Shown piece by piece: positions 44,321 through 52,488 of a stretch of 64,000 nucleotides of DNA (positions are counted from its first letter, which is position 1; every line of letters begins with the position of its first letter). The stretch spans positions 108,575-172,574 of the forward strand of contig JANXDO010000001.1 of the NCBI GenBank assembly GCA_025059375.1, read 5' to 3'. A model generated the notes under the pieces. That model was not told the DNA's origin and made no database searches. It was given only the letters and a program-made list of their open reading frames with translations. This stretch comes from Candidatus Nezhaarchaeota archaeon (GTDB lineage Archaea; Thermoproteota; Methanomethylicia; Nezhaarchaeales; WYZ-LMO8). The position numbers and the translations under genes were made by a program.

Positions 44321-45783
44321 TAGGCCACCCCAAGCCTCTTAGCTTCATTTTCAAGAACCTCATCTATCATAGCTACCTTCGACATGAGCTCCATGAGCAT
44401 CTTCTCTTCCTCCTGAAGTTTAAGCTTACAGCTTTTAATCATGTCATTAACGGCTTCGCGTGATGGTCCGCCAAGAATTTTACACTTATTTATGCACTCT
44501 ATCGGATTCAACGCGTACTTTAAAAATTCTTCATTAACTTTTATCAAGTGACCTTCAGCTGCGGCAGCCTCCTCAAGAAGTTTAGGCTCTATCTCACTTG
44601 GCTTTAGCCCCCTGTCAATAGCCTCCTTTACAACCCTACCCACAATCCTATGTGCGGTCCTAAACGGTATACCAAATTGTCTAACTAGTTCATTTGCAAG
44701 CTCTACAGCAGATGAAAAGCCGAGTTCTGCAGCCTCATACATTCTCTTAGTATCAAATTGCACCCCCTCAATAACCCTCCTCATGACCCTGAGGCTCCTT
44801 AAAGCTTCTTCAACAGATAACCATACAGGTGGGGTTAATTCCTGCAAGTCTATGTTGTAACTTAGTGGCAGTGACTTTATGATGCTTAATGCAGCCATCA
44901 ACATGCCTAAGACGTGGGATGCTCTAGCTCTAACCACTTCAACAACAGTCGGATTCTTCTTCTGAGGCATTATACTGCTAGTTGAAGAGTATGGATCAGG
45001 TACCTCAGCAAACCCAAATTCCCATGTGCTCCAGAGAATGAGTTCTTCAGCAAGTTCACTCAAGTGGATCATTATCATGGCGGAGCTAAATGCGAGCTCC
45101 ACCATGAAATCCCTATCGGAGACCGCATCAGCAGTATTTTCCTGGATTCCTGAGAATCCCAATAATCGTGCCACATGATGTCTATCCAAGTCAAAGCTGC
45201 TCCCAGCTAAAGCAGCACCACCCATGGGACACTCATCAGTCTTCTTAAAGACGTACATAAGCCTATCGAAGTCCCTCTTAAACTTTTCATGATAAGCCAT
45301 TAATAAGTGGGCTAAGGTCGTGGGCTGAGCATGTTGAAGGTGCGTGTAGCCAGGCATTATCGTGTGAATGTGTTTCTCGCTTTGACTTACTATCGCCTCT
45401 CTAAGTTTATGAACCTCTAAAGCTAGCTCTAAGATGAACCTCCTTGCCGTCATCCTTAAAGCCGTCGCTACCTGATCGTTTCTGCTCTTGCCCGTATGCA
45501 ACTTACCTCCAACATCAATCCCTACCTCGCTAATAACCACGTCCTCAATTTGCATGTGAACATCCTCTAGCGCGGGATTTAACTGAAAGCCGCTTAGAAG
45601 CTTCCTTAATGCCTTGTATAGCGCTTTGCCATCACCTATGCTTACTATACCTTGCTTGACTAGCATTAGTAAGTGTGCTATGTTTATCCTGACAACGTCT
45701 AAGGCAATTCTGTCATCATATGGGATTGAGGATGTATACTGTAGTGCCTCTTTACATGGGGCTCTAATCCTAGCCCCCCACAT
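44320..45783 (-). CDS. argH: Argininosuccinate lyase
   Basis: The 487-residue fumarase-superfamily enzyme carries the signature SSIMPQKKNPTVVE, GKLHTGKSRNDQVATAL and GYTHLQHAQPTTLAHL. It splits argininosuccinate to arginine and fumarate. It is second in the operon, starting 5 bases after argG. Confidence 0.97.
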   Translation of the reverse strand: MWGARIRAPCKEALQYTSSIPYDDRIALDVVRINIAHLLMLVKQGIVSIGDGKALYKALRKLLSGFQLNPALEDVHMQIEDVVISEVGIDVGGKLHTGKSRNDQVATALRMTARRFILELALEVHKLREAIVSQSEKHIHTIMPGYTHLQHAQPTTLAHLLMAYHEKFKRDFDRLMYVFKKTDECPMGGAALAGSSFDLDRHHVARLLGFSGIQENTADAVSDRDFMVELAFSSAMIMIHLSELAEELILWSTWEFGFAEVPDPYSSTSSIMPQKKNPTVVEVVRARASHVLGMLMAALSIIKSLPLSYNIDLQELTPPVWLSVEEALRSLRVMRRVIEGVQFDTKRMYEAAELGFSSAVELANELVRQFGIPFRTAHRIVGRVVKEAIDRGLKPSEIEPKLLEEAAAAEGHLIKVNEEFLKYALNPIECINKCKILGGPSREAVNDMIKSCKLKLQEEEKMLMELMSKVAMIDEVLENEAKRLGVA

Positions 45784-45788
45784 TAAGC

Positions 45789-46976
45789 TCAGGTCTTACC
45801 ACCTCTTGACTTCGCCAGATAAGTCTGTAGCCCCCATAGCTCTATGAAGCCCTTAGCGAGTTTTTGATCAAACTTGCTCCACTCCTCATAAGTAGCTAGG
45901 TCTAGTTGATAGAGCGAATGCGGTGATCTTCTGCCTACAACGGTGACAGAACCCTTATAGAGCTTGAGCCTAACCTCGCCATCGACTTTCTCTTGAGTCT
46001 TATCTATGAAAGCGTCAAGGTCCTCACGTAGGGGGTCACACCACAGCCCTCCATACACAAGCCTACTCCACAAGTCATCAACAATAAGCTTGAAGCTAAG
46101 CTCATGTTTGGTTAAAGTCATCTTCTCAAGATCCTTATGAGCCTCAATTATGCATAAAGCCGCTGGAGCCTCATAGACCTCCCTACTCTTTATACCAACA
46201 ACGCGATCTTCTATGTGGTCTATGCGTCCAACACCATGCTGTCCGGCGATCCTATTTAAGTAAACTATAATCTCCTTAAGCTTCATCTCAGCATCGTTGA
46301 TTGCGACAGGAAGCCCCTTCCTAAAAGTCAACTTCACGTAAGTAGGCTCATTAGGAGCCTTAATGGGGTCAACAGTCCACTCGAACGCATCCTCTGGAGG
46401 CTCCATGTAGGGATCATCAAGAGGTCCACATTCAATCGATCTACCCCACAAGTTCTGGTCTACACTGTATGGCTTATCTTTAATCGGTATCGGTATTCCT
46501 TTTTCCTTAGCATACATTATTTCTCTATCTCTAGTTAACTCCCACTCCCTAACGGGAGCTATGATCTTGAGATGAGGAGCTAGCGCTTTAACTGTAACCT
46601 CTATCCTAACTTGGTCATTACCCTTACCCGTACATCCATGGGCAACTGCATCGGCCTTCTCCATTAGGGCTACTTCAACAAGCTTCTCAGCTATTAGTGG
46701 TCTTGAGAGGGCACTGCCAAGTGGATACTTACCCTCATACATAGCATTAGCCATTATAGCGCGCGCCACATACTTATTAATGAACTCATCAACGGCATCT
46801 ATTGAGTAGTGCCTAGACACTCCCAGAGCCTTAGCCTTCTCCTCTATGGCCTTTAAATCCTCCTGTTGCCCTACGTTGAGCGTCATGGTTATTACCTCAG
46901 CACCATATTTCTCCTGGAGCCACTTAATAGCAACAGATGTATCAAGTCCTCCTGAGTACGCTAGTACAACCTTCAT
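45789..46976 (-). CDS. argG: Argininosuccinate synthase
   Basis: The protein begins [20 protein letters not shown] (PP-loop SGGLDT), followed by [12 protein letters not shown] and [13 protein letters not shown]. It joins citrulline and aspartate using ATP. I start at ATG 46976; GTG 46988 would add four residues. First gene of the seven-gene arg/lys operon with a strong TATA box upstream. Ornithine carbamoyltransferase is not in this window; carA lies at the right edge. Confidence 0.97.
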   Translation of the reverse strand: MKVVLAYSGGLDTSVAIKWLQEKYGAEVITMTLNVGQQEDLKAIEEKAKALGVSRHYSIDAVDEFINKYVARAIMANAMYEGKYPLGSALSRPLIAEKLVEVALMEKADAVAHGCTGKGNDQVRIEVTVKALAPHLKIIAPVREWELTRDREIMYAKEKGIPIPIKDKPYSVDQNLWGRSIECGPLDDPYMEPPEDAFEWTVDPIKAPNEPTYVKLTFRKGLPVAINDAEMKLKEIIVYLNRIAGQHGVGRIDHIEDRVVGIKSREVYEAPAALCIIEAHKDLEKMTLTKHELSFKLIVDDLWSRLVYGGLWCDPLREDLDAFIDKTQEKVDGEVRLKLYKGSVTVVGRRSPHSLYQLDLATYEEWSKFDQKLAKGFIELWGLQTYLAKSRGGKT

Positions 46977-47021
46977 GACCCCTTGCACCCACTTTACAAC
47001 GCAAAGTAGCCTTAAAGGATT

Positions 47022-47034
47022 GCTTATATAAAGG
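47022..47034 (-). promoter_or_regulatory. TATA box for the arg/lys operon
   Basis: The minus strand reads CCTTTATATAAGC, a near-perfect archaeal TATA box with a BRE-like purine stretch before it, about 50 bases from the argG ATG. It should drive argGH-argX-lysYZJK. Confidence 0.7.
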
Positions 47035-47150
47035 TTTCTAATTCTTAAAAGATCCTTGAGTATAAAGCCTATGAAACTAAAGATTCCTTAAAGGCGGCAC
47101 CATGAAATATTAAAGTAAGCTAGTAAAAAATTTAGCTGGTGATGAAAAGT

Positions 47151-47474
47151 ATGATGGGCTGTCATGTTGTTGTACTAATAACATTCTCCACCAAGGAGGA
47201 AGCTTACAGAATCTCAAGGAAGCTTGTCGAGGATGGGCTAGCGGCATGCGTGAACGTTATTGAGGGAGTAAGATCCTTCTTCATATTTGAAGGAAAGTTT
47301 GAGGAATGCGACGAATCCCTAGCAGTAGTTAAGACAAAGATCGACATCTTACCGAAACTAATAGACACTGTGAAATCTATGCATAGCTACAGTGTGCCTG
47401 AGGTCATAGCAGTACCGATAATAGCAGGGCATGATGAGTACATTAAGTGGATAGATGAGAGCGTAAAAAGGTGA
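47151..47474 (+). CDS. cutA: CutA-like divalent cation tolerance protein
   Basis: The protein of about 107 residues has VLITFSTKEEAYRISRKLVEDGLAACVNV, FEGKFEECDESLAVVKTK and HSYSVPEVIAVPI in pieces, the CutA1 trimer fold. Its biological role is not settled; it binds metals and is very stable. Starts at GTG 47139, ATG 47142, 47151 and 47154 are possible; GGTGATG lies 6 bases before 47151. The HAD gene follows in 7 bases. Confidence 0.92.
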   Translation: MMGCHVVVLITFSTKEEAYRISRKLVEDGLAACVNVIEGVRSFFIFEGKFEECDESLAVVKTKIDILPKLIDTVKSMHSYSVPEVIAVPIIAGHDEYIKWIDESVKR

Positions 47475-47481
47475 AAACATC

Positions 47482-48264
47482 TTGGATGTAAAGGGAGTGG
47501 TGATTGACCTAGACGGTTGCATATATATCGGCGATAAGCCCATAGACAACGTGCAGAGGACGCTTAAGGTGCTTAGAGCGCAAGGAGTAAAGTTACTCTT
47601 CTTTACCAACAATACAACACAAACACCAGAAGAATACCTAGAGAAGCTTAAGGGCATGGACATTGAAGCTTCACCGAATGAGATCATGACCTCGGGAGTC
47701 GTAGCAGCACTATATATTAAAGAATCTTATGGACCATCAAAGGTCTATGTTATCGGCTCTAGAGCCTTAAAGGAGCTGATTGAGCGCTACGGTCACAGCA
47801 TTGTTGATCATAGCCCCAACGTAGTGCTAGTAGGCTTAGATTTCGACTTCAATTATCAGAAGCTGGCAAAAGCTGTTAGGGAGATAAGATTAGGTGCAAA
47901 ATTTATAGCAACAAACACCGATCCAACGATACCAGTCGAAGATGGCGTCATACCCGGAGCCGGCTCATTGGTAAAGGCAGTTGAAGTGGCCTCCGGAGTA
48001 AAACCAGTAGTCGTTGGGAAACCATCAAAAATAGCATTAAGATTAGCGCTGGCTAGACTAAATCTTAGGGCAAAGGACGTTTTGATCGTCGGCGATAGGC
48101 TTGAAACTGACATAAGGATGGGCAAGAAATTCAACTGTAAAACTGCACTTGTACTTACAGGAGCAACAAAAGAAGAAGACTTAAAGGCTATACCTCAAAA
48201 ATTGAGACCAGATTTCGTCATTAGTAGCTTAAGGGATTTGCCAAAACTTATTGGCATTAGTTAA
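47482..48264 (+). CDS. HAD-family phosphatase (NagD/class IIA type)
   Basis: The 260-residue protein has motif I VVIDLDGCIYIG, motif II FFTNNTTQT, motif III lysine in VVVGKPSKIAL and motif IV IVGDRLETDI, with a class IIA cap between motifs II and III. It is a cytoplasmic phosphatase of p-nitrophenyl phosphatase/phosphoglycolate type; the natural substrate is open. Start is TTG with AGGTGA 9 bases upstream. It forms a two-gene unit with cutA and overlaps the convergent methyltransferase by 4 bases. Confidence 0.9.
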   Translation: MDVKGVVIDLDGCIYIGDKPIDNVQRTLKVLRAQGVKLLFFTNNTTQTPEEYLEKLKGMDIEASPNEIMTSGVVAALYIKESYGPSKVYVIGSRALKELIERYGHSIVDHSPNVVLVGLDFDFNYQKLAKAVREIRLGAKFIATNTDPTIPVEDGVIPGAGSLVKAVEVASGVKPVVVGKPSKIALRLALARLNLRAKDVLIVGDRLETDIRMGKKFNCKTALVLTGATKEEDLKAIPQKLRPDFVISSLRDLPKLIGIS

Positions 48265-48749
48265 CCCGACTTCTTATGAGTGCTTACCCCTATTTCATAC
48301 ATGTATATCTTGTGGTCGCACCAGTAATCCTTCACACTCTCAACGTGGACAGGCTTCCAGCCTGGAACCTCAAAATCGTGTGATACTACCCGGGCTCCAA
48401 CCCTAAGCTCCTTCTCCAGTTTCGGCTTAAGCTTCTCATTAACGCTCGTTAACAAGTATAAAGTCACGACACTAGCTTCGCTAACGTCTACCTTAAAGAA
48501 GTCGCTGTTGATTACTTTAACCTTCTCTTCAAGTCCATCGCTCTTGACCCTCCTCAATATTTGTTCGCAAAGGTCCTTCCTTATTTCAACACCAACGGCT
48601 TTAGCCCCAAATTCTTTCGCTGCCATTATTAGTATCCTACCGTCGCCAGCGCCTAAGTCATATACAACATCGTTAGGTCCCACTTTAGCCAGCTCCAACA
48701 TCCTTCGTGCCACGTGCTCTGGAGTTGATACAAAGGGTACGTCAACCAT
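48261..48749 (-). CDS. Small class I methyltransferase, resembles archaeal protein lysine methyltransferase
   Basis: From ATG 48749 the protein has about 162 residues: VDVPFVSTPEHVARRMLELA, motif I VYDLGAGDGR, motif II GVEIR, and a VVSHDFEVPGW strand. The short length and N-terminal layout resemble the crenarchaeal protein lysine methyltransferase aKMT, a broad-specificity Dot1-like enzyme. GAGGGGCTC is 4-8 bases upstream of this ATG; ATG 48782 has none. Protein lysine methylation is inference. Confidence 0.75.
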   Translation of the reverse strand: MVDVPFVSTPEHVARRMLELAKVGPNDVVYDLGAGDGRILIMAAKEFGAKAVGVEIRKDLCEQILRRVKSDGLEEKVKVINSDFFKVDVSEASVVTLYLLTSVNEKLKPKLEKELRVGARVVSHDFEVPGWKPVHVESVKDYWCDHKIYMYEIGVSTHKKSG

Positions 48750-48852
48750 TTTGAGCCCCTCTTTGTGCTTACTACCCATCATCTAAAGTACCTTAATATA
48801 TTACTTTCCCTTCATCCTCACTTCCAAAATTAATTAAATCGCTAAGCCACGA

Positions 48853-48972
48853 TTAAGCATTTGCCTGGAAGAACTTCGGATAGTAGCTCGCATCATAGTA
48901 TTGAGTCTTAAGAGGGCTGCTAGAACCCCATAACTCTTTCTTAAAGATTGGGTAGCCATCATTAATTGATGG
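48853..48972 (-). other. Open fragment of about 39 codons without a start
   Basis: One minus-strand frame between a TAG (48973-48975) and a TAA at 48853 reads PSINDGYPIFKKELWG through YYPKFFQANA. It has no ATG, GTG or TTG, so it cannot be a gene by itself. Its aromatic, glycine-containing composition looks protein-like, so it could be the tail of a lost gene. Unproven. Confidence 0.2.
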
Positions 48973-48977
48973 CTACC
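48951..48977. repeat. Perfect 11-bp inverted repeat (hairpin)
   Basis: GGTAGCCATCA and TGATGGCTACC are separated by TTAAT. It lies between the methyltransferase at 48749 and the DUF2153 gene, about 70 bases before the latter. It could be a regulatory hairpin, a protein site or the end of a small RNA. Confidence 0.6.
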
Positions 48978-49048
48978 TTCTTGGTCACTGAATGTAGGGA
49001 CAAGATTAAAAGCAAGCTCTCTAACTCATCTCTGAGGGTTGTAAGTTG

Positions 49049-49459
49049 ATGTACCAGCCTGATAGGGCCTTTATTAAAAGCTTGACGGAGTGGGTTGAAA
49101 GTCAGAAAAAGATTCTTGAAGGGACAAAGGACGCTCTGAAGGACCTAGAGCAAGCCGATAGATTAATGTTAATATTAGCAGCAAGAAGCGCCTGCTACCA
49201 CATAGCTAGAACTATAAGAGGCTTTGATAGCTGGCTTCAGAACCCAATGGTGATAGGACTCATGCCCGCCGAAATGGCTAAAGAAGTTCAACAAAAGCTC
49301 TACGAGATAATGTTCATGCTTATGGAATTTGACGTAAAACACACAAGCGATTTTGTGGAGCTGCTATCAAAGATGATGGAGGAGGGAAAGCTACCCAAGA
49401 TATTATTTGAGAGGGTTGAGAGGAAGGAAGAAGCTCGAAGGTTACCATACATGTTCTAG
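49049..49459 (+). CDS. DUF2153 protein
   Basis: The 136-residue all-helical protein matches the archaeal DUF2153 family by eye: FIKSLTEWVESQKKILEGT, RSACYHIARTIRGFDSWLQNP, and a tail LPKILFERVERKEEARRLPY. The family is mainly from TACK archaea and has no known function. ATG 49049, or TTG 49046 just before. It is alone, downstream of a perfect hairpin. Confidence 0.75.
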   Translation: MYQPDRAFIKSLTEWVESQKKILEGTKDALKDLEQADRLMLILAARSACYHIARTIRGFDSWLQNPMVIGLMPAEMAKEVQQKLYEIMFMLMEFDVKHTSDFVELLSKMMEEGKLPKILFERVERKEEARRLPYMF

Positions 49460-49482
49460 AACTAGAAGCTCTAAATACAAAT

Positions 49483-50361
49483 CTAAAGAGACCTTAGACA
49501 CTCGCTGAACTTATGAACCTGTTCTGGCTCTTCGTAGACTGGGAGTCCAACAATCATCGATACTCCACTTTTCTTAAGCTTCCTCATTTTCTCCACGACC
49601 ACTTCCTTAGATCCACATATACTAAGTCTTAGGACAGCATTAGTCAGTGCCTCCATTGACTTTGGTTGTGCTTCGCGTAAATAGGCTCTCGAATGCAGAC
49701 TGTAACCCTGCCTCTTTAACTCCTCTCTTAACCACTTCCTTCTCAAAACATAATCTGCAAGCGTCCAAACTACGTCACTCAACGGCTTATCAATAGCGTA
49801 TGGGACGTAAACAGCACTTTCAACCCCCCTCCTTACGTACTCTTCAATAGCTTTAAGTCTCCCCTCATCGTATAGGAAGAAGAGTTTCAACCCTGGGTAC
49901 GAATGGATGATATCATCAATATACTTCTCCAGCCCCTCAACACCTAAGAGAATCCTCGTAACCCTTCCATAAACTTGGCTCAATACTCTCTTGACCGATT
50001 CGTATGGATCTGCTGAAACTTCATCGCTTTCAAGGTACACTCTATTGCCTGTCACTATGCATAGTCCTGCATTTCCAAAATCTTCAACTATTGGGAGATA
50101 GAGCCTTAACAGTTGATCTACATCTCTACGCTTAGCAGCTAACGTCAATAACGTTTTAACCTCAGGAAATAAGTTAAGGAGGCTCTCTAATTCGCTTGGA
50201 AGGACGTCGTTCATCCTCCACTCAGAGTCTATAACGTGGATCTTTAGGCCAGCTGCAGATACAAGCCTCGCTGCCTCAAATGTCCCCTTAATCTGATCGT
50301 CCACATTAAAGCCAAACCTACTCCTCTTTGTTGCTTTTCCACCGATGACCATAAGCTGCAC
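49483..50361 (-). CDS. Luciferase-like monooxygenase-fold protein, divergent
   Basis: The 292-residue protein resembles the bacterial luciferase-like/F420-dependent family in two places: FGFNVDDQIKGTFEAARLVSAAGL near the start and GSKEVVVEKMRKLKKSGVSMIVGLP near the end (the usual GSxEEVxEKxxxLxxxGV). The middle is divergent and the length is short compared with about 330 residues. In methanogens this fold includes Mer (methylene-H4MPT reductase), but the Mer-specific motifs are not evident. GTG start 50361 or ATG 50352. Divergent from the agmatinase-type gene with a shared inverted repeat. Confidence 0.5.
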   Translation of the reverse strand: MQLMVIGGKATKRSRFGFNVDDQIKGTFEAARLVSAAGLKIHVIDSEWRMNDVLPSELESLLNLFPEVKTLLTLAAKRRDVDQLLRLYLPIVEDFGNAGLCIVTGNRVYLESDEVSADPYESVKRVLSQVYGRVTRILLGVEGLEKYIDDIIHSYPGLKLFFLYDEGRLKAIEEYVRRGVESAVYVPYAIDKPLSDVVWTLADYVLRRKWLREELKRQGYSLHSRAYLREAQPKSMEALTNAVLRLSICGSKEVVVEKMRKLKKSGVSMIVGLPVYEEPEQVHKFSECLRSL

Positions 50362-50363
50362 CC

Positions 50364-50389
50364 GCTAAAACTCTAGAAGCAGTTTTAGC
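50364..50389. promoter_or_regulatory. Perfect 9-bp inverted repeat between two divergent genes
   Basis: GCTAAAACT and AGTTTTAGC are separated by 8 bases, just before the start of the luciferase-like gene and 40 bases before the agmatinase-type gene. An A/T box at 50400-50411 reads TTTTTAAAC on the minus strand and AGTTTAAAAA on the plus strand and may serve both. The position fits an operator. Confidence 0.5.
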
Positions 50390-50429
50390 CTAAATAGTGT
50401 AGTTTAAAAATGCTTAGGGGGCACGTTAG

Positions 50430-51314
50430 ATGGAGTCATTAGAGCTCTACACTGTTAAGACTCCATATCGCTTCTTTGAGCTTGAGAGAGACAGCAGTAA
50501 AGCTCAGCTGGTGCTGCTTGGCTTCCCCTATGATTCGACATCATGCTATAGGGTTGGTTCAAGGTATGCACCTCTACACATTAGGATCCAGTCATCGGCC
50601 ATGGAAGGCTATAGTTGGGAGTTGGGCGTGGAGATCTCGGAGATGAGTATAGCTGATGCGGGGGACCTATTAGTTGTCCATGGCAATACCAAAGAGACCT
50701 TAAAGAGGCTTACAGAGGTCGTTACAGAGCTAGTATTGAGTGGGAAGAGGGTTGGGGTAATAGGTGGAGAACATACTCTGACCATAGGCTCAATTAGGGG
50801 CTGCTCTCCTAAGTCTCTAATAGTTTTTGATGCCCACTTGGATCTTAAGGATGAATATCCCTATGGGCAGAAGCTAAGTCATGCCACATGGCTTAGAAGG
50901 TGTCTTGAAGAGGCAAAGTTAGAGATAGTGGTAATCGGTGTTAGGGCTACATCAAAAGAAGAAATTAAAGAAGCTAGAAAGTTGGACTTATCCCTCATAA
51001 CCTTCAATCAGTGTAAAGAGGTGGGATCCAATATCGTAACGGATCGCTTTAGCGATTTACCTGAACCAATGTACGTGAGTGTTGACGTCGACGTCTTGGA
51101 TCCTGCATATGCACCTGGAGTTTCAAATCCAGAGCCTCTGGGTTTCACTCTTCACGAACTCCTAAAGTATCTATGGCTGCTTAGGGGTAAGGCCATCATC
51201 GGATTCGACGTTACCGAAGTTTGCCCCCCTCACGATAATGGTGCTGCATGCATTTCAGCATGTAAGATATTAATGGATTTAGCCCTACTCTCATTAATGT
51301 CTGCTAAGCTTTAA
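50430..51314 (+). CDS. speB: Agmatinase/arginase family ureohydrolase
   Basis: The 294-residue protein has all manganese-ligand motifs: VIGGEHTLT, DAHLDLKDEYP with SHATW, and SVDVDVLDPAYAPG, then FDVTEVCPPHD. It would cleave agmatine to putrescine and urea; archaea use agmatine for polyamines and tRNA. The downstream rpo12 gene overlaps its end by 11 bases on the other strand. Formimidoylglutamase-type alternatives are less likely. Confidence 0.9.
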   Translation: MESLELYTVKTPYRFFELERDSSKAQLVLLGFPYDSTSCYRVGSRYAPLHIRIQSSAMEGYSWELGVEISEMSIADAGDLLVVHGNTKETLKRLTEVVTELVLSGKRVGVIGGEHTLTIGSIRGCSPKSLIVFDAHLDLKDEYPYGQKLSHATWLRRCLEEAKLEIVVIGVRATSKEEIKEARKLDLSLITFNQCKEVGSNIVTDRFSDLPEPMYVSVDVDVLDPAYAPGVSNPEPLGFTLHELLKYLWLLRGKAIIGFDVTEVCPPHDNGAACISACKILMDLALLSLMSAKL

Positions 51315-51447
51315 TCCTTCTAGCTATTGGAGGAGGAATCTTAAACATTATCCTGGAGTCGCAGTACGGACACCTTATTCCAAGGGTCCTTATCATTTCC
51401 TCTGAGGAGAACACATTACCACAACGCATACACTTATACCGGACCAT
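51304..51447 (-). CDS. rpoP: DNA-directed RNA polymerase subunit Rpo12 (RpoP)
   Basis: The minus strand encodes 47 residues: MVRYKCMRCGNVFSSEE, then RCPYCDSRIMFKIPPP and a basic end. The two CxxC pairs form the zinc ribbon of Rpo12/Rpb12-like subunits, which bridge Rpo3 and Rpo10. It lies at the end of the agmatinase gene (11 bases overlap, opposite strand). It is too short for usual ORF size limits. GGGGGCT stands before the ATG. Confidence 0.93.
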   Translation of the reverse strand: MVRYKCMRCGNVFSSEEMIRTLGIRCPYCDSRIMFKIPPPIARRIKA

Positions 51448-51500
51448 AATAGCCCCCACTAGCGCGAATTGTTAAGCTAGACTCTACTCTTAGAATAACC

Positions 51501-51508
51501 TTTATAAA
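51501..51508 (+). promoter_or_regulatory. TATA box for the aIF1 gene
   Basis: TTTATAAA lies 40-47 bases before ATG 51548, giving a leader of about 20 bases with GGGAG. Confidence 0.55.
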
Positions 51509-51547
51509 TCCATCCTCCTCTTCTCATACAGGAGCTGACGGGAGTTA

Positions 51548-51856
51548 ATGAGCGAGACCTGCCCTATATGCGGGTTACCTAGAGACTTGTGTGTTTGCGA
51601 AGCCATTGGTCGTGAACAACAAATTATAAGAATTTACCTCGAAAAACGTAAGTGGGGTAGAGAGGTCACAGTTATAGAGGGTATTAATGAAAGAAGTTGT
51701 GACCTGAGAAGTATAGCCGGTAAGCTGAAAGCAGCGTGTGCGTGTGGTGGCACAGCTAAGAATGGTAGGATAGAGCTTCAAGGAGATCATAGACAAAAGG
51801 CTAAGGAGATGTTGATTAATATGGGCTTTCCACTTGAAAACATAAGTGTTGAGTGA
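51548..51856 (+). CDS. Translation initiation factor aIF1 (SUI1 family)
   Basis: The 102-residue protein carries the SUI1 pattern: KRKWGREVTVIEGI, LKAACACGGTAKNGRIELQGDHR, and AKEMLINMGFP. The N-terminus also has CPICGLPRDLCVC, a zinc-type pair seen in many archaeal aIF1 proteins. It acts on the 30S subunit to check start codon choice. Confidence 0.95.
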   Translation: MSETCPICGLPRDLCVCEAIGREQQIIRIYLEKRKWGREVTVIEGINERSCDLRSIAGKLKAACACGGTAKNGRIELQGDHRQKAKEMLINMGFPLENISVE

Positions 51857-51903
51857 ATAGCGTAATGACCTGTGCATAATTTATGCACAGCACATAACTT
51901 AAC

Positions 51904-52428
51904 TCATCGTACGCGCTTATCATTCTTAAGTAGATCCTTAATCCTCTCAACGCCCTTAATCCTCTTAATAACTTCAGCGACAGGCTTAGGCACGTAGCTC
52001 TCCCAGTCACCATCCTCTGCCATCAGCTTCCTAATATGCGTAGCATCATACCTTTCCCTTTCAAACATCGGGATCTCTCTAACTTCAATACCAGCTTCTA
52101 TGAATAGCCTCCTTGTTAATGGAGAGTTCGTATAGACTCTTGAAAATGGAGGGCAGTACTGCTTAACCAGCTGAACCCATAGAGCATGCTGCCCTATATC
52201 TGGTATTGGGATGACTATGCATCTATCCAGGATACCCTCTTCCGCCAATGTCGCCAGTATCATCTCTATCCTCTCGCCAACCGTAAACGGATTTTCGAGG
52301 GTGTGGCTATACTGTGCGGATCCAACACCTATTATGAGCTTGCTCTCACGCTCTAAGATCCACTTCGTGGCTGCTAGATGACCCAAATGGTATGGTTGGA
52401 ACCTCCCAACATATAGTGCTGACATCAT
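51904..52428 (-). CDS. nadM: Nicotinamide-nucleotide adenylyltransferase NadM
   Basis: The protein has the archaeal NadM features: ALYVGRFQPYHLGHL (HxGH motif) near the start, GSAQYSHTLENPFT and a C-terminal YDATHIRKLMAEDG (ISSTxxR-like). It makes NAD from NMN and ATP. ATG 52428 is used; GTG 52437 is an upstream alternative. Confidence 0.95.
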   Translation of the reverse strand: MMSALYVGRFQPYHLGHLAATKWILERESKLIIGVGSAQYSHTLENPFTVGERIEMILATLAEEGILDRCIVIPIPDIGQHALWVQLVKQYCPPFSRVYTNSPLTRRLFIEAGIEVREIPMFERERYDATHIRKLMAEDGDWESYVPKPVAEVIKRIKGVERIKDLLKNDKRVR

Positions 52429-52488
52429 ATTCGTCACACTGGAACTTTCTGAGGCTCTTCTATAGCTCTAGATTTAAAGCTATCTTAG

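Noticed and set aside
48853-48975. In-frame TAG before the 39-codon fragment read as pyrrolysine
   Set aside because: A TGA stops the same frame four codons further upstream, so no readthrough gene can be built.
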